From NCBI GenBank assembly GCA_009767595.1, contig VSDK01006318.1:499949-563948 (forward strand): a stretch of 64,000 nt of DNA. The letters are read 5' to 3'. The first letter of the stretch is position 1, and each line of letters begins with the position of its first letter. Shown in pieces: positions 52,323 through 64,000 of the stretch. The stretch comes from Symbiodinium kawagutii (lineage: Eukaryota > Sar > Dinophyceae > Suessiales > Symbiodiniaceae). The notes below the pieces were generated by a model. The model searched no databases. It worked only from the letters and a program-made list of their open reading frames with translations, and was not told where the DNA came from. Position numbers and translations under genes: made by a program.

Positions 52323-54977
52323 GCAAGTGCCACGGCAGTGGTTTCACAGGGATGCCACTAAGGGTATGCGGTGGGCATTTCATGTCAACCAATAGAAGAT
52401 TGGATGACAATTGGTTTGGCTAGCTGAAATATATTGTGATTGGCTCATACTATATCATGTTTTTTCCATGAATCAAGAACCACCAACGATTCATGACTTG
52501 CTCCTCTCACGCGCCTGGCTGTGCAACTATGAAAGTTGGATTGGATAAAGTCTTCGAAAGGAACTGTCCAAACATGAAAGTTTTTCGTACATGTTGTTGC
52601 GACCTGAAAGCCATGAATTGGATCCTGGAATCTGTCAAGCACTTTGGCTGGAGCATAATGGCAAGGCGGCCAAATCACTATCCTGGTAAACCTCACGGCG
52701 TCTGCTCAAAGAAAGGTCAACTTGATTTGAGTTTTTCTTCAGGCGCGCCTGAGCTATTGACAAGCAGCAAAAGCAAGCAAGGCAGGCTGTGCCCGTCTGA
52801 GGAAACGTCACGACAAAGTGCATTACACCCTTGACACATGCGACTGGTCCATGTCTGGAATCTCGAGTTGCAACAAGGGGAGCATGGCCAGAATCAGCGG
52901 CCAATACAGTAACCACTATTAGATCTATCAACAGCAACGATCATTGACTAGTTGGTGGTTTCAACTGAAAATATTTGTCAATCAAACCATCCCTTCAGAA
53001 TTTGGAGCAAATCACAAACGTCAATCAAACCACCAGCTGACCGTGATCAACAATCATCACAACTCACAGGTGAAAATTACCATTTACAGATAGGTCTACC
53101 TCTGAGCAAGGGTGACTCTCGTTGCAGGTCACCCTTCGTGTATCAACCACCTGGCTCATTCAGGGCTCGGCCTCCACCTCGGGTGGCGGCACATCTGGAG
53201 GCGGAGACGGAGGTTCAGCCTGGCGCCAACGCATGGATGTTGAGCTAAGAAATCGAGAAACCAACATCTCAGCGAATCTTAGCTAATGTAGATGTACTTT
53301 CCCATATATACATATATATATACATACTGCATATACACTATACTATACATATGTATATATGACATTACGCTAGTCTAAGCTAATTCAATCGTTAACTTTC
53401 AGCGTTGATAGGGACATCGGCATGGGATACATGCATGATTGCTAATCGTTGTAGCTGTCCTGCGGCGGTGATTTGAGACATCTATTCCCGGATAATTTTG
53501 CTTGTTGTTGCTATCTTTTGACATCTGTTTTGGAATATGTTTTAAAATACCATGCTGTGCTATATGTTATGTTTGGGCATTTGTGCGGACACGTGTATTG
53601 GCATACCTTCTGACACGTAGTGTGGCGTACCGTCCAATAAATGCCCTGGCATGTCATCCGATATGTCTACTGATGCATGTTTAAGTACTATATTTTGACA
53701 GCAGTTGACATACACTTTTGCCCTACATTCTTGATGTACTGCACACTACTGACTCCACCTGTGACATTCTGCCAGGTTTTTGAAATCAAATCCAGCGCTA
53801 GTGCAGGATTGCAAAACCATCAACAGCGATCAACAACAGAGAAACTAAACCCAGTTGTTTCAATGTTCAAGAACTGCCCCGGCTTCTCATACTCGATTAT
53901 CTTCACACATAATATCTTGTGTGCGCGTGCGCGATTAGATAGACATGCACATACATATATATACATATATGTATAAGAGAGAGAGAGAGATGACAATATA
54001 TGCATGGAAAGACATATATACTGTATATATATATATATTTATTTATTTATATGCTGTATCTATTTGCGAATGGTGGCAATGGATCAAAATTCTGAGCGTA
54101 CTGCCCAGGCCATGACCCCTGCTGGAAATCCACCTGCGAAATCCCTACAATTGGCGCTTGAAATCGTTGGCTTTCCGACGTAGGTGTCCCCATGAACCAA
54201 CGGTCATGTCAATTGAATATTAAGTATGCGAATACACATACGTAGGAATATAGTTTAACCTATGTATAGAAATACATCTGCACTATCTATTCACAAAGCA
54301 GTCGCATTTATACATGCATCAGTCGCATTTCTACGTGCATTAATTACTCGCAACAGAGATATGATATAAATAGAATTATGTAACAAATACATACAAACTA
54401 ATGAATGGCCCAACGGCAACTGCACAAAGCCTCATAGTCCCATCTTTTTGCGCTATCAACACGCCTCCTCACGAATTTCTACGTCTAAGTTGCCATATGA
54501 AGAACATGCCATGGTCAGTTGTATGGTCATAACATGTTACCACAACGACATTGTCATAATGGCTAGACATGCTTGGAGATCACGGTCTTTGAATAACAAA
54601 CATGGCTGGAACCATCGTCATTAGGAACGGCCAACATGCTCATCGGATGTTATTGAAAGTGACTATGTTGCCAATGCCACATTGCTGGTGAAGGATCTTC
54701 GACCATTGTCACATCCACAGCCATTGCTTAGAGACATTGGTTATAACCATACATGAGCCAACTGTACCTTAGTCAGGATTACCAATGCTTAGTAACGACA
54801 TGTTTAACCATAAATCACCACCATCAACCATCAATAACCACATTTTTAACCACAAATATCACTAGTAAGTATAGGATATAACCAACCAGTGGTTGTAGTG
54901 GTCGTTACGAAACTGACAACCACTATTGACAATCAATAAAACCACCGTTAACCATGAATAGCCACTGTAAACCGTAA
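52323..54977. other. No supported gene; ambiguous GC patch at 53,155-53,230
   Basis: A plus-strand frame of 113 codons at 52493-52834 is Cys/Lys/Ser-rich without a family. The patch 53,155-53,230 reads on the minus strand as a Pro/Glu-rich tail ending in TGA after a GCCAG acceptor, or on the plus strand as a Gly/Ser-rich stretch. (TA)n microsatellites are at 53,305-53,360 and 53,945-54,050. Confidence 0.4.
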
Positions 54978-55085
54978 ATACGGTGGTTTCTTAAAATCAG
55001 GGTACACCAAACCATCCAATGGTACTCATGTATAATGATAAACCAACCATTTCTAGGATTTGCTCATTTCAAGAAATCCTCATGT
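54978..55085. mobile_element. MITE-like foldback element, copy 5
   Basis: ATACGGTGGTTTCTTAAAAT followed by CAGGGTACACC on the left; AGGATTTGCTCATTTCAAG followed by AAATCCTCATGT on the right; 108 bases. Confidence 0.62.
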
Positions 55086-55454
55086 CATGTTTATTAACCA
55101 ACAAGCAACTACTGGTGGCCAATATAAACACAATAACCACTATTGCCAATCCTTAGTAACCACTCTAACCACGTCTCATGACCGGTTCTCCACGTCTCAC
55201 GTCTCCAGCGTCAGCACCAAGCCTTGGCCTCTGGCCTCAAAGTCGAGACCAACTGCTGTCGAACAGCTGACTTAGCCATATCCATCACGTTCGAGACAAA
55301 TAATGTGTACGTGTATATGTGGTAGAGATCTATTTTTTGTTGATTTATTTGATTCTTGATTTAACTAACTATTCAACTATTCAGTTCTTTATGAATTGAT
55401 CTATTTACATGTTCATAATATAGTTGCAAATATACACACAGAGGTATAAATATG

Positions 55455-55463
55455 TGTCATATA

Positions 55464-55499
<36 letters not shown>

Positions 55500-55670
55500 T
55501 GTATGTATGTATGTATGTATGTATGTACGTGTACAAAAAATTGTGTACATATATGCGTATATACATATATATATATATAGATATAAATACAAATATATAT
55601 ATATATATACATATATATACACATATATATATATATTTACATATATACATATATACAAAAATATAGTATG
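55455..55670. repeat. Microsatellites (TATG)n and (TA)n
   Basis: About 18 perfect TATG units at 55,470-55,545, then (AT)n-type runs. The Met/Tyr/Val/Cys and Ile/Tyr/His frames are translations of these. Confidence 0.97.
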
Positions 55671-57030
55671 AATTCACACACGCAGGTGTACATATGTGTG
55701 CGCGCGTGAATCATCCCAAGGGCATCGTGAATCAAAGTAAATTATCTGTGTTTCACATGACAGAACTTCGTATGCCTGCTTGGATCTCACCGGTCACAAT
55801 TTATTGGTCTGGTGACAACATGGTCATACTACATGTGTAGTGTCACCCAACTCTGCCATACTCTTGCACTTGTTGATTGTTGATTTTCGCCAAAACAACC
55901 CCTAGATATCTAGGATAATCCATATCATACCCTTAGCCTTAGCTCCAAAAACGTGCCTTAGAAATGGTTGATCTCTTCTCACCTTACCATCATCTTTGCC
56001 ACCAGGGTTTTCGACGCTCACACCTGGCACTTCCTCCATTTTCGATGGCCGAACGAACGCAACGGGTGCCATGATCCAATGGCGTGATCATCTCTCGGAA
56101 GTGCATCGCTCGGCCATCCCAATTGGTTGGGTTGCAAACCATGCTGGATACTAAGTGGTGAGTTCTCAAAAGAAACCACAAAGTGGTGAGTACTCGTGAT
56201 CGCCCACCAGGTAGGTTCACCGCTCTAGCAATTTACAGTTCTGATCGCAAGTGACTTGTTTTTGGTTGTTGCATGGCGGCACTGGTGAGTTGTTTGCCAA
56301 GGGCCGGGGATAGGTTGGTCGTTCCTGCCAGTCTGCATAATGCAGGTGGAAAATAATTTACGCGCAACACTTGCTGATCGGTCTATTTCTATGCGCAAGT
56401 TTCTCTCAAAAACATCTACCTGGATTGACTTGAACCCCTCGGGAGCCAATGGAACAGCTATCCATTTTGCTTACATCAGGGGAGACAATGCAAAACTGTG
56501 AGTCGTGTGCAAACACAAGACATGTGTCACCAAAGCTATGCATGCACCACTATCTTTTCGTTGTGTCCCTTCATATTCTGTCTGTAGAACCCACCAGGTC
56601 CTCCCAAATCATCGGCTTTGCGGCAAAGCCTTGGGGAAAAAAAACAATTTGGGGGACCTACTCTGCCAGCCCAGGAGTTGCATGATGGATGGCTGCTGAA
56701 ACCCCGACATCATCCCTGCGGTTGTCACCTGGCTGTGGGTCAAAACCCCGTACCCCTGGTTCCCATCGTTAACCACTATTTTCCCTATTATTGTTACTTA
56801 TTATTAGTGGTTGATATTGACCCATACCCACCTGTCGTCCCTACCTTTCTGTGAATCGTTTGCTGACCGCGGTGCTACCCAACCATCTCTTCGTGGCGGC
56901 AGGGCTGAACGTTGCGTCACGGGTTGCCACGCGCGGGCTGGGGCCTATGTGACTAGGTGCTGTGACCTTAAGCCTGGCATACACTCTGACATCACAGGTA
57001 TGATCTGACCAATGGCACACCAAGGGACTT
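55671..57030. other. No firm gene; antiparallel open frames at 56,225-56,510
   Basis: Between about 56,290 and 56,502 the plus strand is open for 70 codons (ends NGTAIHFAYIRGDN) and stops at a GTGAGT. The minus strand is open for 74 codons over the same stretch (MAPEGFKSIQ before a GTAGAT). Both look protein-like and third-position GC is similar, so strand cannot be decided. Confidence 0.35.
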
Positions 57031-57127
57031 ATGGGGCTTCTTAGAATAGGGAACCCCGAACTTGATTGATTCATTATTGCAAATGACTTATATTGGATGG
57101 GCTAGCCCTAGTTTGAGAAACACCTAT
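57031..57127. mobile_element. MITE-like foldback element, copy 6
   Basis: ATGGGGCTTCTTAGAATAGG and GAACCCC on the left; GGGCTAGCCCTAGTTTGAG and AAACACCTAT on the right; 97 bases, centre diverged. Confidence 0.55.
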
Positions 57128-57874
57128 CATCTTCTGGGAGAAATATTCGCACTGGTTCTTATGGCATTTGCATTGAAGTATTTCTAGTTGACGCAATGCA
57201 TACCTAGAGTTCTACAGCATATGTTTCGACATATGTCATGTTTTGTGCGTGTTTTGTCATATGTACTTTGGCACAAATTCTGACGGTTTTCTCGGATGTT
57301 TGTTTAGCATTTATTTCCGCATGTTTGCTGCCATGCTTTGACATCTGTTCCGCTTTATGTACGATAGCAGTTCCCCTGGTATATGACGTGTTGCCATGTG
57401 TACCAACGCTGGATGTGTGGCATAACAAAGGTTTTGACACATGGACTGGTATACTAGGTCATCCATCCTGTCAACCTTACATATACTACGTGTATATCTT
57501 AGATATCTATATATATATATGTGAATGGTATGTATATGATGTATATATATATATATATGTATTCTACATATATGTATACATTGCATCTATATCTTTCTTA
57601 AGATATGAGTACATACTAGACATAAATATGTGTATATATATATATATATCCACATGTAGGTATCTGTGAGCGCGTGTGAAAAATATGTCCATCCCTCCTG
57701 AATAGATCAATCATGTACAGAAAAGCCTCTGTTGGATGTTATCCGGTCCAATTTTGATATTTGCTCATGATCCGTATATGGACGGTAAGATGGTACGAGT
57801 ATATCCCCACGCTTTTCATGATCCTCAAGAATAATGTAGCGATGTTGGCGTTTACTGACTAGCCATGAGATGCC
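57128..57874. other. No supported gene; TA microsatellite at 57,500-57,650
   Basis: Interrupted TATATA runs with GTATAC words. No coding content. Confidence 0.6.
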
Positions 57875-58043
57875 ATGAGTCAATCCAAATCTATGTCCCG
57901 GTTCCTTGATTCAAAAGCCCTGACTCATGTCGTGGCTTGCGGTCGAAAGTCAAGCTACTTCAAAGTCGGGCCGAATCACCGGCAAAATGATCTCTACTGG
58001 CAAGTGGCAAGGCTCCAAACTCAGGGTTGCGAGGTATGCGAAG
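57875..58043 (+). CDS. Candidate first exon, unknown gene
   Basis: From an ATG at 57875 the frame is open for 56 codons to a GTATAG donor at 58044. The last 40 codons (VVACGRKSSYFKVG, later DLYWQVARLQTQG) are protein-like with Cys, aromatic and charged residues well spread. An AAAAG acceptor at about 57,917 could be the true left edge instead. No family recognised. Confidence 0.38.
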
Positions 58044-58579
58044 GTATAGATATCGATGGTTCGTGAGGAGCATTAGGAACATCATGCGGGGTATTTCACC
58101 AATTTCAAGCATCTCCAATATCAGCTCCTGACAATGATGGTGTGAGAAGGCTTCACAATTCGTGTATCATATACCAATCCCCGAGGCATACAAAGGAGTC
58201 ACAAACCTTGGCTCAATTGGCAGCTTGGACAAATATCATATCTAACCGTCAATCTTGGGAACACCTTAGTATCGTCAAAGTGAAGGCAAAGAAACCACGG
58301 ACAGCTGTTCGGATGTAAATATTAATCATTAATCATTAAATAGGCCATATCGACATCGAACCAGGTTTCTGGAACAAAACATATCTGTTACACATTTGCT
58401 AACTTGATCATGGGTATTGGATATCATCCGTGCACTACAATGGAGTCTTCCCAGTACGGTCCCTTTGAGCTGTACACTTGCAAATTCTCAATGCAGCGGT
58501 CACATCGGGGCTTGCATTGCTTTGTTCTTCTGTACAAATCGTGGCGCTACGATCTTTTTCAATTCTGCATCCCTTTCAG
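58044..58579. other. Intron-like sequence
   Basis: No separate gene supported. The frame of the next entry is open leftwards to 58,417. Confidence 0.4.
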
Positions 58580-58704
58580 TGCGTCTCTGCCAGGGGAACA
58601 GGTACTCCACCTTCATTGGAGCAGCAAGACTGATACTATACACGCTGGGCGGCCTTTTACAATTCACTTCCAACAGAGACGGCGCCTACCACTGCGTCAA
58701 GTGA
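58580..58704 (+). CDS. Candidate terminal exon, unknown gene
   Basis: CCCTTTCAG acceptor, then 40 codons and TGA. The peptide (LCQGNRYSTFIGAA, LILYTLGGLLQFT, DGAYHCVK) has a short hydrophobic stretch and about 26 of 40 GC-ending codons. The frame is also open upstream to a possible start at 58417 (95 codons), so it could be a longer single exon. Confidence 0.42.
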
Positions 58705-60168
58705 CAGAAGTATGCAGTGGTTCCAGTGAATAGAGCAGCAAACTACACGGGATATCAGCTCATACAATTCAACAAAATCAGTCATAAGTCATAGAGTATA
58801 GCGGCCACACAAACAGGGGCGACAAAGAAATAATGGTGGTACCGTGCTAACCTCAAGTAATTGTTTCGAAGTAGCAAAAAAGGCTATCTTAGGGGTAATG
58901 TGTAGCAGCACCCGTTTGGGGAGAAATGTGGCTTACGGGACTTCTGGATTCTTCAAGCTGTTCTGCCAGCAACTGGACATATTCTTAACCATGATGCTTC
59001 CTGCATTGGCTTCAAGTGCTGTATGTGGGACGGTCCTGGATTCCCAAAGCACAAGTCCCAAGGTGGCAGTTCCCTATCAAAAATATGGCTGTGGGTCAAG
59101 ATTAGCCAACCAATAATGGGGGATACTGACCAACAATAATAAGAGAAACAATGGTTAATATGGGGGAATCAGGGGTACAGGGTGTTGACCCACTGCCATA
59201 TGATCATCGAACTGGGATGAGGATACAGCCATACGGAGACTGTGCCAGGCCCCGTCTCTGGGAAGGTTACAACTCCTCGGCCGCTCTCAGCACCGCAGAG
59301 TCTGCTCGCTGCCCACTGTGGGTCGCAGTCCCTCCCTACACAGAGTTGCCACTGGTTGGGTGGTCAAAAATGAACAACAAAGGCCCAAGGTCAAAAGAGA
59401 AACCGCCATGTGGTTGACATGCCAATCAACAAACCACCTGAAATAAAAAGTTTTGATATGGTATATGATATGTAGTGTACATCTGCGGTATTCACTGCTC
59501 GTTCGGAAGTCTTTGTTTGTTGCTCGATTTCTACTGACCAAGTCGATTGGAACACCCGCTAGCGCAGCGACGGGATGAAGATGGATGAAATGGAGCTTGC
59601 CAATGAGTTGAAGCAGCTGACAACCTTCGATATCAACGGATGGTTGATCATCACCATCAATCGCTTGCAACTACATAAGATTTTTACAAACTTTCACAAG
59701 CTCCATTTTGAAAATCTGAGCAGCTTTGCGTCTTTGCTTTGCGGCTTAAGTTGGTCAATGGCGGCTCAAAAGTATCAATGATGGTTCATGACGATCATCA
59801 ATGGTCGAGAAATAACAATGACTCACCATTAACTGGTAACCGCGGTGAACCCAAAAGCTTCAGAAAATTCAAATATGTCTGAATAGATGGATGGTATCCT
59901 GCATTGGTGGACACATCAAACTCCCATGGCATGCCTCAGTACCTGAAAGAACTAACTGATTACATGGAGATGCACTTTCAAACACATTTGGGGGTGACCG
60001 GAGAGTTTGCAAGAATTTTGCAGCTTTGAGGGCATAAGTCACTATATACTGTTCGGGAAGACCAATCATCCTGGACCTGGCTGAAGCTATCAACTGGTTG
60101 GCTGGATTTGTTCCATTCAGACTAACAGATATGGATGTTTCTTTACATGCAAAGCTCAGTCAGCTCAG
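58705..60168. other. No firm gene
   Basis: A GC-rich patch at 59,225-59,370 is open in more than one frame; the obvious intron between its AG/GT sites would be only 25 bases, which is implausible, so it was not called. The rest is AT-rich. Confidence 0.4.
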
Positions 60169-60264
60169 TTGCACTTTCTCGTCGCTGCAAAGATGGGTCC
60201 AGCTAAGGACCGCCGGATAGAGACTCGCAATCCTGAGCTGAGGCAATTCGGAGGACCGGAGGAG
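60169..60264 (+). CDS. Plus-strand split gene, exon a
   Basis: GTCAGCTCAG acceptor, exactly 32 codons (LHFLVAAKMGPAKD, then RRIETRNPELRQF), GTGTCG donor: phase 0 to 0. An ATG lies at codon 9. Basic and hydrophilic. It is the first of four consecutive phase-0 segments; the intron to exon b is 159 bases. Confidence 0.48.
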
Positions 60265-60423
60265 GTGTCGAGGCTGTTTCTTTTCACACAATGTGGGTTC
60301 AGAATTTGTGTGCGAACATTTCGAGACTTTTGCATTTACTTACTAATGTATTTACACATCTTTACATGTTTTTTTCATTAAAAAAAACTATAGCGAAAAT
60401 GTCATTTGTTACACATCTACCAG

Positions 60424-60465
60424 TCCTGCAACCAGCTGGTCCGAGACTCAGTGCAGCTGATGGAG
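60424..60465 (+). CDS. Plus-strand split gene, exon b
   Basis: CATCTACCAG acceptor, 14 codons (SCNQLVRDSVQLME), then a perfect GTGAGT donor. Twelve of 14 third positions are G or C. Phase 0 to 0. Confidence 0.5.
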
Positions 60466-60505
60466 GTGAGTCTGGTCATGGTGCTCATCGTCTCGCTATC
60501 CTCAG

Positions 60506-60577
60506 TGGCGCGCCGCCCCTGCGAACCACGGCACCGGGTTCGACCCACGGCACCGGGTGCTACACAGCTCCGCCAAG
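60506..60577 (+). CDS. Plus-strand split gene, exon c
   Basis: CGCTATCCTCAG acceptor, 24 codons (WRAAPANHGTGFDP, RHRVLHSSAK), GTTCCG donor. Phase 0 to 0, with an intron of 40 bases before it and 43 bases after it. It is in a different frame from exon b, and the frame change falls exactly at the splice sites. Confidence 0.48.
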
Positions 60578-60620
60578 GTTCCGAATCTGTTGGCGTCTCA
60601 ATCTTCTTGGGACTGTCAAG

Positions 60621-60851
60621 TGCCCTACCATCTTCGGAGACACGGGCACTACCTCAACGGAAGCCACAGCTGCGCAGCGGAGCGGAAAACTTGGCAAAAC
60701 TCGGGGCAAAGCGGAGCATCTGGAAAACAAGAGTCTGTGGACAAGAGTCTTATGCCCAACCGTGCCAACCGGGTTTGCCCGACCGTGCTTACACCCCCAG
60801 GGATCAGAAACCCAGGCCAACGGGCATCGCCTGATGGCGGTGCTGAAATGA
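60621..60851 (+). CDS. Plus-strand split gene, exon d with stop codon
   Basis: GACTGTCAAG acceptor, then 76 codons and TGA, joining exon c in phase 0. Composition is Thr/Gly/Lys-rich (starts CPTIFGDTGTTS, ends GHRLMAVLK). All three plus-strand frames are open here, so this last exon is less certain than a to c. No domain recognised. Confidence 0.38.
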   Translation, partial: CPTIFGDTGTTSTEATAAQRSGKLGKTRGKAEHLENKSLWTRVLCPTVPTGFARPCLHPQGSETQANGHRLMAVLK

Positions 60852-61983
60852 CGAATTCTGTTGGTGCGGCAAGTGACATAAGGTATGTATCAAAATTCAT
60901 CAGGGATTCGTGGATACCACGATACTGCGAGCTGATGATATGCTGTAGCTTGTGGCGCCAACATCAATATAGTCATGCACATCCCCAGGAAGATTTATTT
61001 ACCGTCTTCCTTTGCCGTGCTGAATCCAGTAGTACAAGGTTTGTCTGGGTGTTGCAATTTGCAAAATCAACACACACCACCCGGTAGCTTGATGAATCCA
61101 ATAACAACGACACAGCTCACTGTTTGTCCAAATAGTAAACATCCCGGATTGTTATGCGAAAGCTCAACATGGACGGCCATACTCAGTAGGATTGCCGTCC
61201 TAAGTCAGTTGGATGGCCATCCAGAGATACAACTTCTCCCCCTCTCAGTGTCAAGCCTGGGTGTGGCTCGCACAAGCGTATCTTGTACGACATCACCCAA
61301 CTTTTGCTCATGACATGATGGGTACACAAGTTGCTATTGATCATGCCGGAGAATCCACAAACCACAGGGGGAAAGCTCGACCCGACCAAGCGTCGATTCT
61401 TCTTCTCGTTAGCGCCCGTAAAAAATAAGCCTAACCCCTCGAAGCAACATCCTGCGGGCGGCTTGGGTAGCTGGGACTGCCAATAGCCTGGATATCGGAA
61501 AATCCATACTGTAATTACATGGTGCACCTCAGTAATTTGATGGTTCCTATTCAAAATGTTTATTTTTGCAGGGATTGTTGGGGTTACGCTACTGACATAC
61601 GCCAAAAAATATACAATCTGGTCGCAAGAATGACTATGCCGATCATTTTTGGATGTTGCAGTGCCTTGATCATGGCCCATATCAACGCAACACCATCACA
61701 ATAACATTGCACGGTGCCTCAACTGATGGGTTGGGATCGTATCAGAATCTGTGCAAGATCATCTCACTTTCATACATCTGTTTTTTCACCAGGGCTCCCC
61801 CATGAATCTACTTTTACCAAACATATCAATCCATCTAACATGATGTTTTCTTTCACACTGGTCAATGCTCATGTAAACCGGTGTGTGTGTGTGTGAGTGT
61901 CTGTATGTCTTGCCGTCTGACTTGCAGCAGGTAAGCAAGTTCCTTGAAAAGAAGTTCAAATTGATGCTTTACCCAGTCTTAAA
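60852..61983. other. No firm gene; small inverted repeats
   Basis: 61,166-61,200 contains GGACGGC...GCCGTCC. A 165-codon minus-strand frame at 61183-61680 has no family and no codon bias. Confidence 0.4.
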
Positions 61984-62250
61984 ATGGATACAGAAATGGA
62001 TCATGAAAGGTTTGTAGCTTGGAACGCTGGATCCCATCTCTGTCCTGTCGAAGAAGAAGTCGGCATAGGCGACTCGCTAATCCTTGGTCTGCGACCATAT
62101 GTGACCTGGGACCAATCAAATGCCGCCAAAAACCGATGTCCTTTTTTGGGTAGTGAAACCACCTGCAGAGCGCTCATCGTCGAGGTTCCGATGGATGGCA
62201 GTCACAATCAACTTACCTTGGCTAACCACGCCCCGTTCAGCCATGATCAT
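61984..62250 (+). CDS. Candidate coding patch, unknown gene
   Basis: An ATG frame whose first 67 codons (MDTEMDHERFVAWN, later EEEVGIGDSLILG, RPYVTWDQSNAA) read like acidic globular protein, ending at a possible GTTCCG donor near 62,187. Beyond 62,250 the frame runs into a GATATG microsatellite. No family recognised. Confidence 0.35.
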
Positions 62251-63135
62251 GGCTGGATAGATGTGGATATAGATATGGATATAGATATGGATGTAGATAT
62301 ATACACACAACTGTATCCATGTCTTGGAAAAGCATGCGAATGTTCACATGTATACACACACATACGCAAGGTCATTTTGCGCTGAATCTGTGTGCTCCAG
62401 ATTCAAGAAGACGGACACGGTGTGATGTAGTATGTCCTCAAGTGCTACAATACTTTCGGGTGCACAACTGCGTTTTGCAATATAATTCACACCTACATCA
62501 TGCCAGCACTGCTTTGATCCTGCTCTGCCAGCTACTGATGATCTTTACACTAAAAATATCTAAAAATCATAGGGTGACCCTCAGCCAATACTTCCCTTGT
62601 TCACTTTTTAGAAAAGTCGCTGGGAATATCATGCTTTATATTTTTTGTATATGTGTGTGTGAGTGCATGTGTATATGTCAAGGCAAGAATGATGCAGCAT
62701 ATATCATGCAGCATATTATCATGCAGCTGACTAGGCAAAATAACCTGAAATGATCAAGCCCCTCTTGTGCTAAACAAAGGCCGTGCCTGGCGGCAGGTTG
62801 ATGCACAGTTACCCAGCTTGAAAACAACCAACGACAAGCACCCAAGATTTGGAGAGCTCATCCAAACATGCCAGCTCATCGGAGTCCCTTCACAAATCAC
62901 ATATAGTATTGAGACACAGGATGCTTTCAGAACGGATCAATAAAGCGGTGGCATCATTCATTGCTGTTCAGTACCGTACGAGTCATGCTCAATCAGCAAT
63001 GCTAATATGAACAAATCCATCCTGTATGTTCAAGTCTGGTCATGATGGCTTTGCATTCAACAATCATCAAACATGCTCTAAGGCTATTAACTCCAGGATC
63101 TTTGAGTATCAATCATCGATTTGTTGACCCAATAG
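62251..63135. other. GATATG microsatellite, then no supported gene
   Basis: 62,255-62,305 is (GATATG)n. The following sequence has TG runs at 62,650-62,675 and no supported frame. Confidence 0.6.
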
Positions 63136-63298
63136 CTACGCAACGGCCAAGGGGCGTCGAAAGGCCCGTCCTGAGGGCTTCTGCGACGTGTGGGACTTTG
63201 ATTCAAAGCCGCTGGGACCGCTTTTTTGTTGCTTCAAAAGACTCCTGGCGAGGCGCTGGCGAACGTCAAGCCTAGCCCAGTCATCAGCACAGTTTTGA
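63136..63298 (+). CDS. Candidate terminal exon, basic C-terminus
   Basis: CCCAATAG acceptor, one base, 53 codons and TGA. The peptide (YATAKGRRKARPEG, FCDVWDFDSKPLGP, LLARRWRTSSLAQ) is basic with an acidic-aromatic centre. Third positions are GC in about 60%. One alternative plus frame is also open for 50 codons, so the frame choice is moderately certain. Confidence 0.42.
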
Positions 63299-64000
63299 AC
63301 TCAATTCCCGCAAGTTTAGCAGTTGGGAAAACTACTAAGTCCCGCTGGGATTTCAAAATGCCACTAAGCCACGAACAAGATAGAAAACTACTAAGTCACG
63401 AACAGGATAGAAAACTGCCAAAAAGGAAAAAGGTCAAGAACAGGGAAAAACCATTGGAAACAGCACCGCTGTTTTTGCATTGGCAAGGACATTCCAGGCA
63501 ACTCGCAGTATAAACAGGCAAGATGCTGTGGCACACCAAGTAAGAAACCTCCGGCGGATAGACTTACAGTGCGAGTGAAATTTATAGGAAAACACAACCC
63601 CGTCCCAATGCAAGTCCTGGAGACTAGCATGGCGGACAATTGTCGAAAAGGCGCTTTTGAAACTTTGGAAAAAGAAATGTTGAAAACTCTGGAGAAAAAC
63701 TGTTGGTATTGGTTGGTTAGTATTATTGCTTGGGACTGACATCTCGGCGCTGGCCCCCAAAGAGCTATAGCAGCGACAGGGGGCGCGCGGCACAAGGTGC
63801 ATGCTGAAACTTCATGACCAATGAGGTGCACCAAGGGTGATCTCCAAAATGCAGATGTCTGACCCGCCTTTGAGCTGATTATTCACTATCAACATCTTTC
63901 AGCAGCTTGCTATTTGCCCCAGTCAACCAGCAGATTATTCACCAGTATTCAACTGTAACATTAGGTTGTTGATGACGTGTTTCATACAAGGTAGTTCTTG
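63299..64000. other. No supported gene
   Basis: A degenerate direct repeat (CACGAACA(A/G)GATAGAAAACT, two copies near 63,370-63,415). Minus-strand frames of 122 and 147 codons at 63,391-63,834 overlap each other and show no family or codon bias. Confidence 0.5.

Noticed and set aside
58200..58215. CTTGGCTCAA as a further spliced-leader relic
   Set aside because: Only about nine bases match, expected by chance in 64 kb.
60530..60560. GGTTCGACCC string as a tRNA B box
   Set aside because: No matching A box or cloverleaf arms around it; it lies within a candidate exon.

Overview
The window looks like nuclear DNA of a eukaryote with a large, repeat-filled, gene-sparse genome, most likely a dinoflagellate. 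The evidence is: CCCTAAA (TTTAGGG-type) repeat blocks inside the chromosome; a Ty1/copia retrotransposon with a polyprotein layout unlike plant or fungal copia; short GC-rich islands that read as protein only between AG and GT, GC or GA boundaries, as expected of dinoflagellate splicing; and a 12-base match in both LTRs to the 3' end of the dinoflagellate spliced leader. No bacterial operons, rRNA, tRNA or CRISPR array were found. The assignment is inference from raw sequence.

Layout. 1-19 kb is AT-rich sequence of short TGATGG/AACCATCA-type words with several minisatellites (10-bp unit at 1-165; degenerate 15-bp, 10-bp and about 600-bp repeats at 9.0-11.0 kb; a 16-bp unit in 138-bp higher-order repeats at 11.0-12.05 kb) and a few candidate exons. 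19.2-25.2 kb is almost entirely satellite: (AGT)n, an assembly gap, a decayed array, an AT-rich trinucleotide array, (TTTC)n and a 52-bp minisatellite. 25.3-26.75 kb holds two neighbouring minus-strand reading frames with related C-termini, the most gene-like ordinary sequence here. 27.0-29.0 kb has two copies of a structured, CCCTAAA-linked repeat. 29,011-40,491 is a complete minus-strand Ty1/copia element with two 1.33-kb LTRs, a TAAAA target duplication, PBS, PPT, gag, protease, integrase, RT and RNase H, plus two extra coding regions. It sits inside the second copy of the CCCTAAA-linked repeat. 40.6-42.4 kb is another (AGT)n array.

42.4-64 kb is mostly intron-like or intergenic DNA with small GC-rich exon candidates. 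On the minus strand six of them (50,982 down to 43,760) have compatible splice phases and probably belong to one gene. On the plus strand a group at 60,169-60,851 reads in phase across two introns of only 40 and 43 bases. About six copies of a 97-111-bp foldback (MITE-like) element are scattered in the window.

The retroelement is the only functional unit that can be read end to end. Its LTRs differ by about 1%, so it inserted recently, but this copy carries frameshifts, an in-frame TGA and an Asp-to-Asn change in the integrase triad. It is therefore probably dead or needs help in trans, unless some breaks are assembly errors. None of the split genes could be named.
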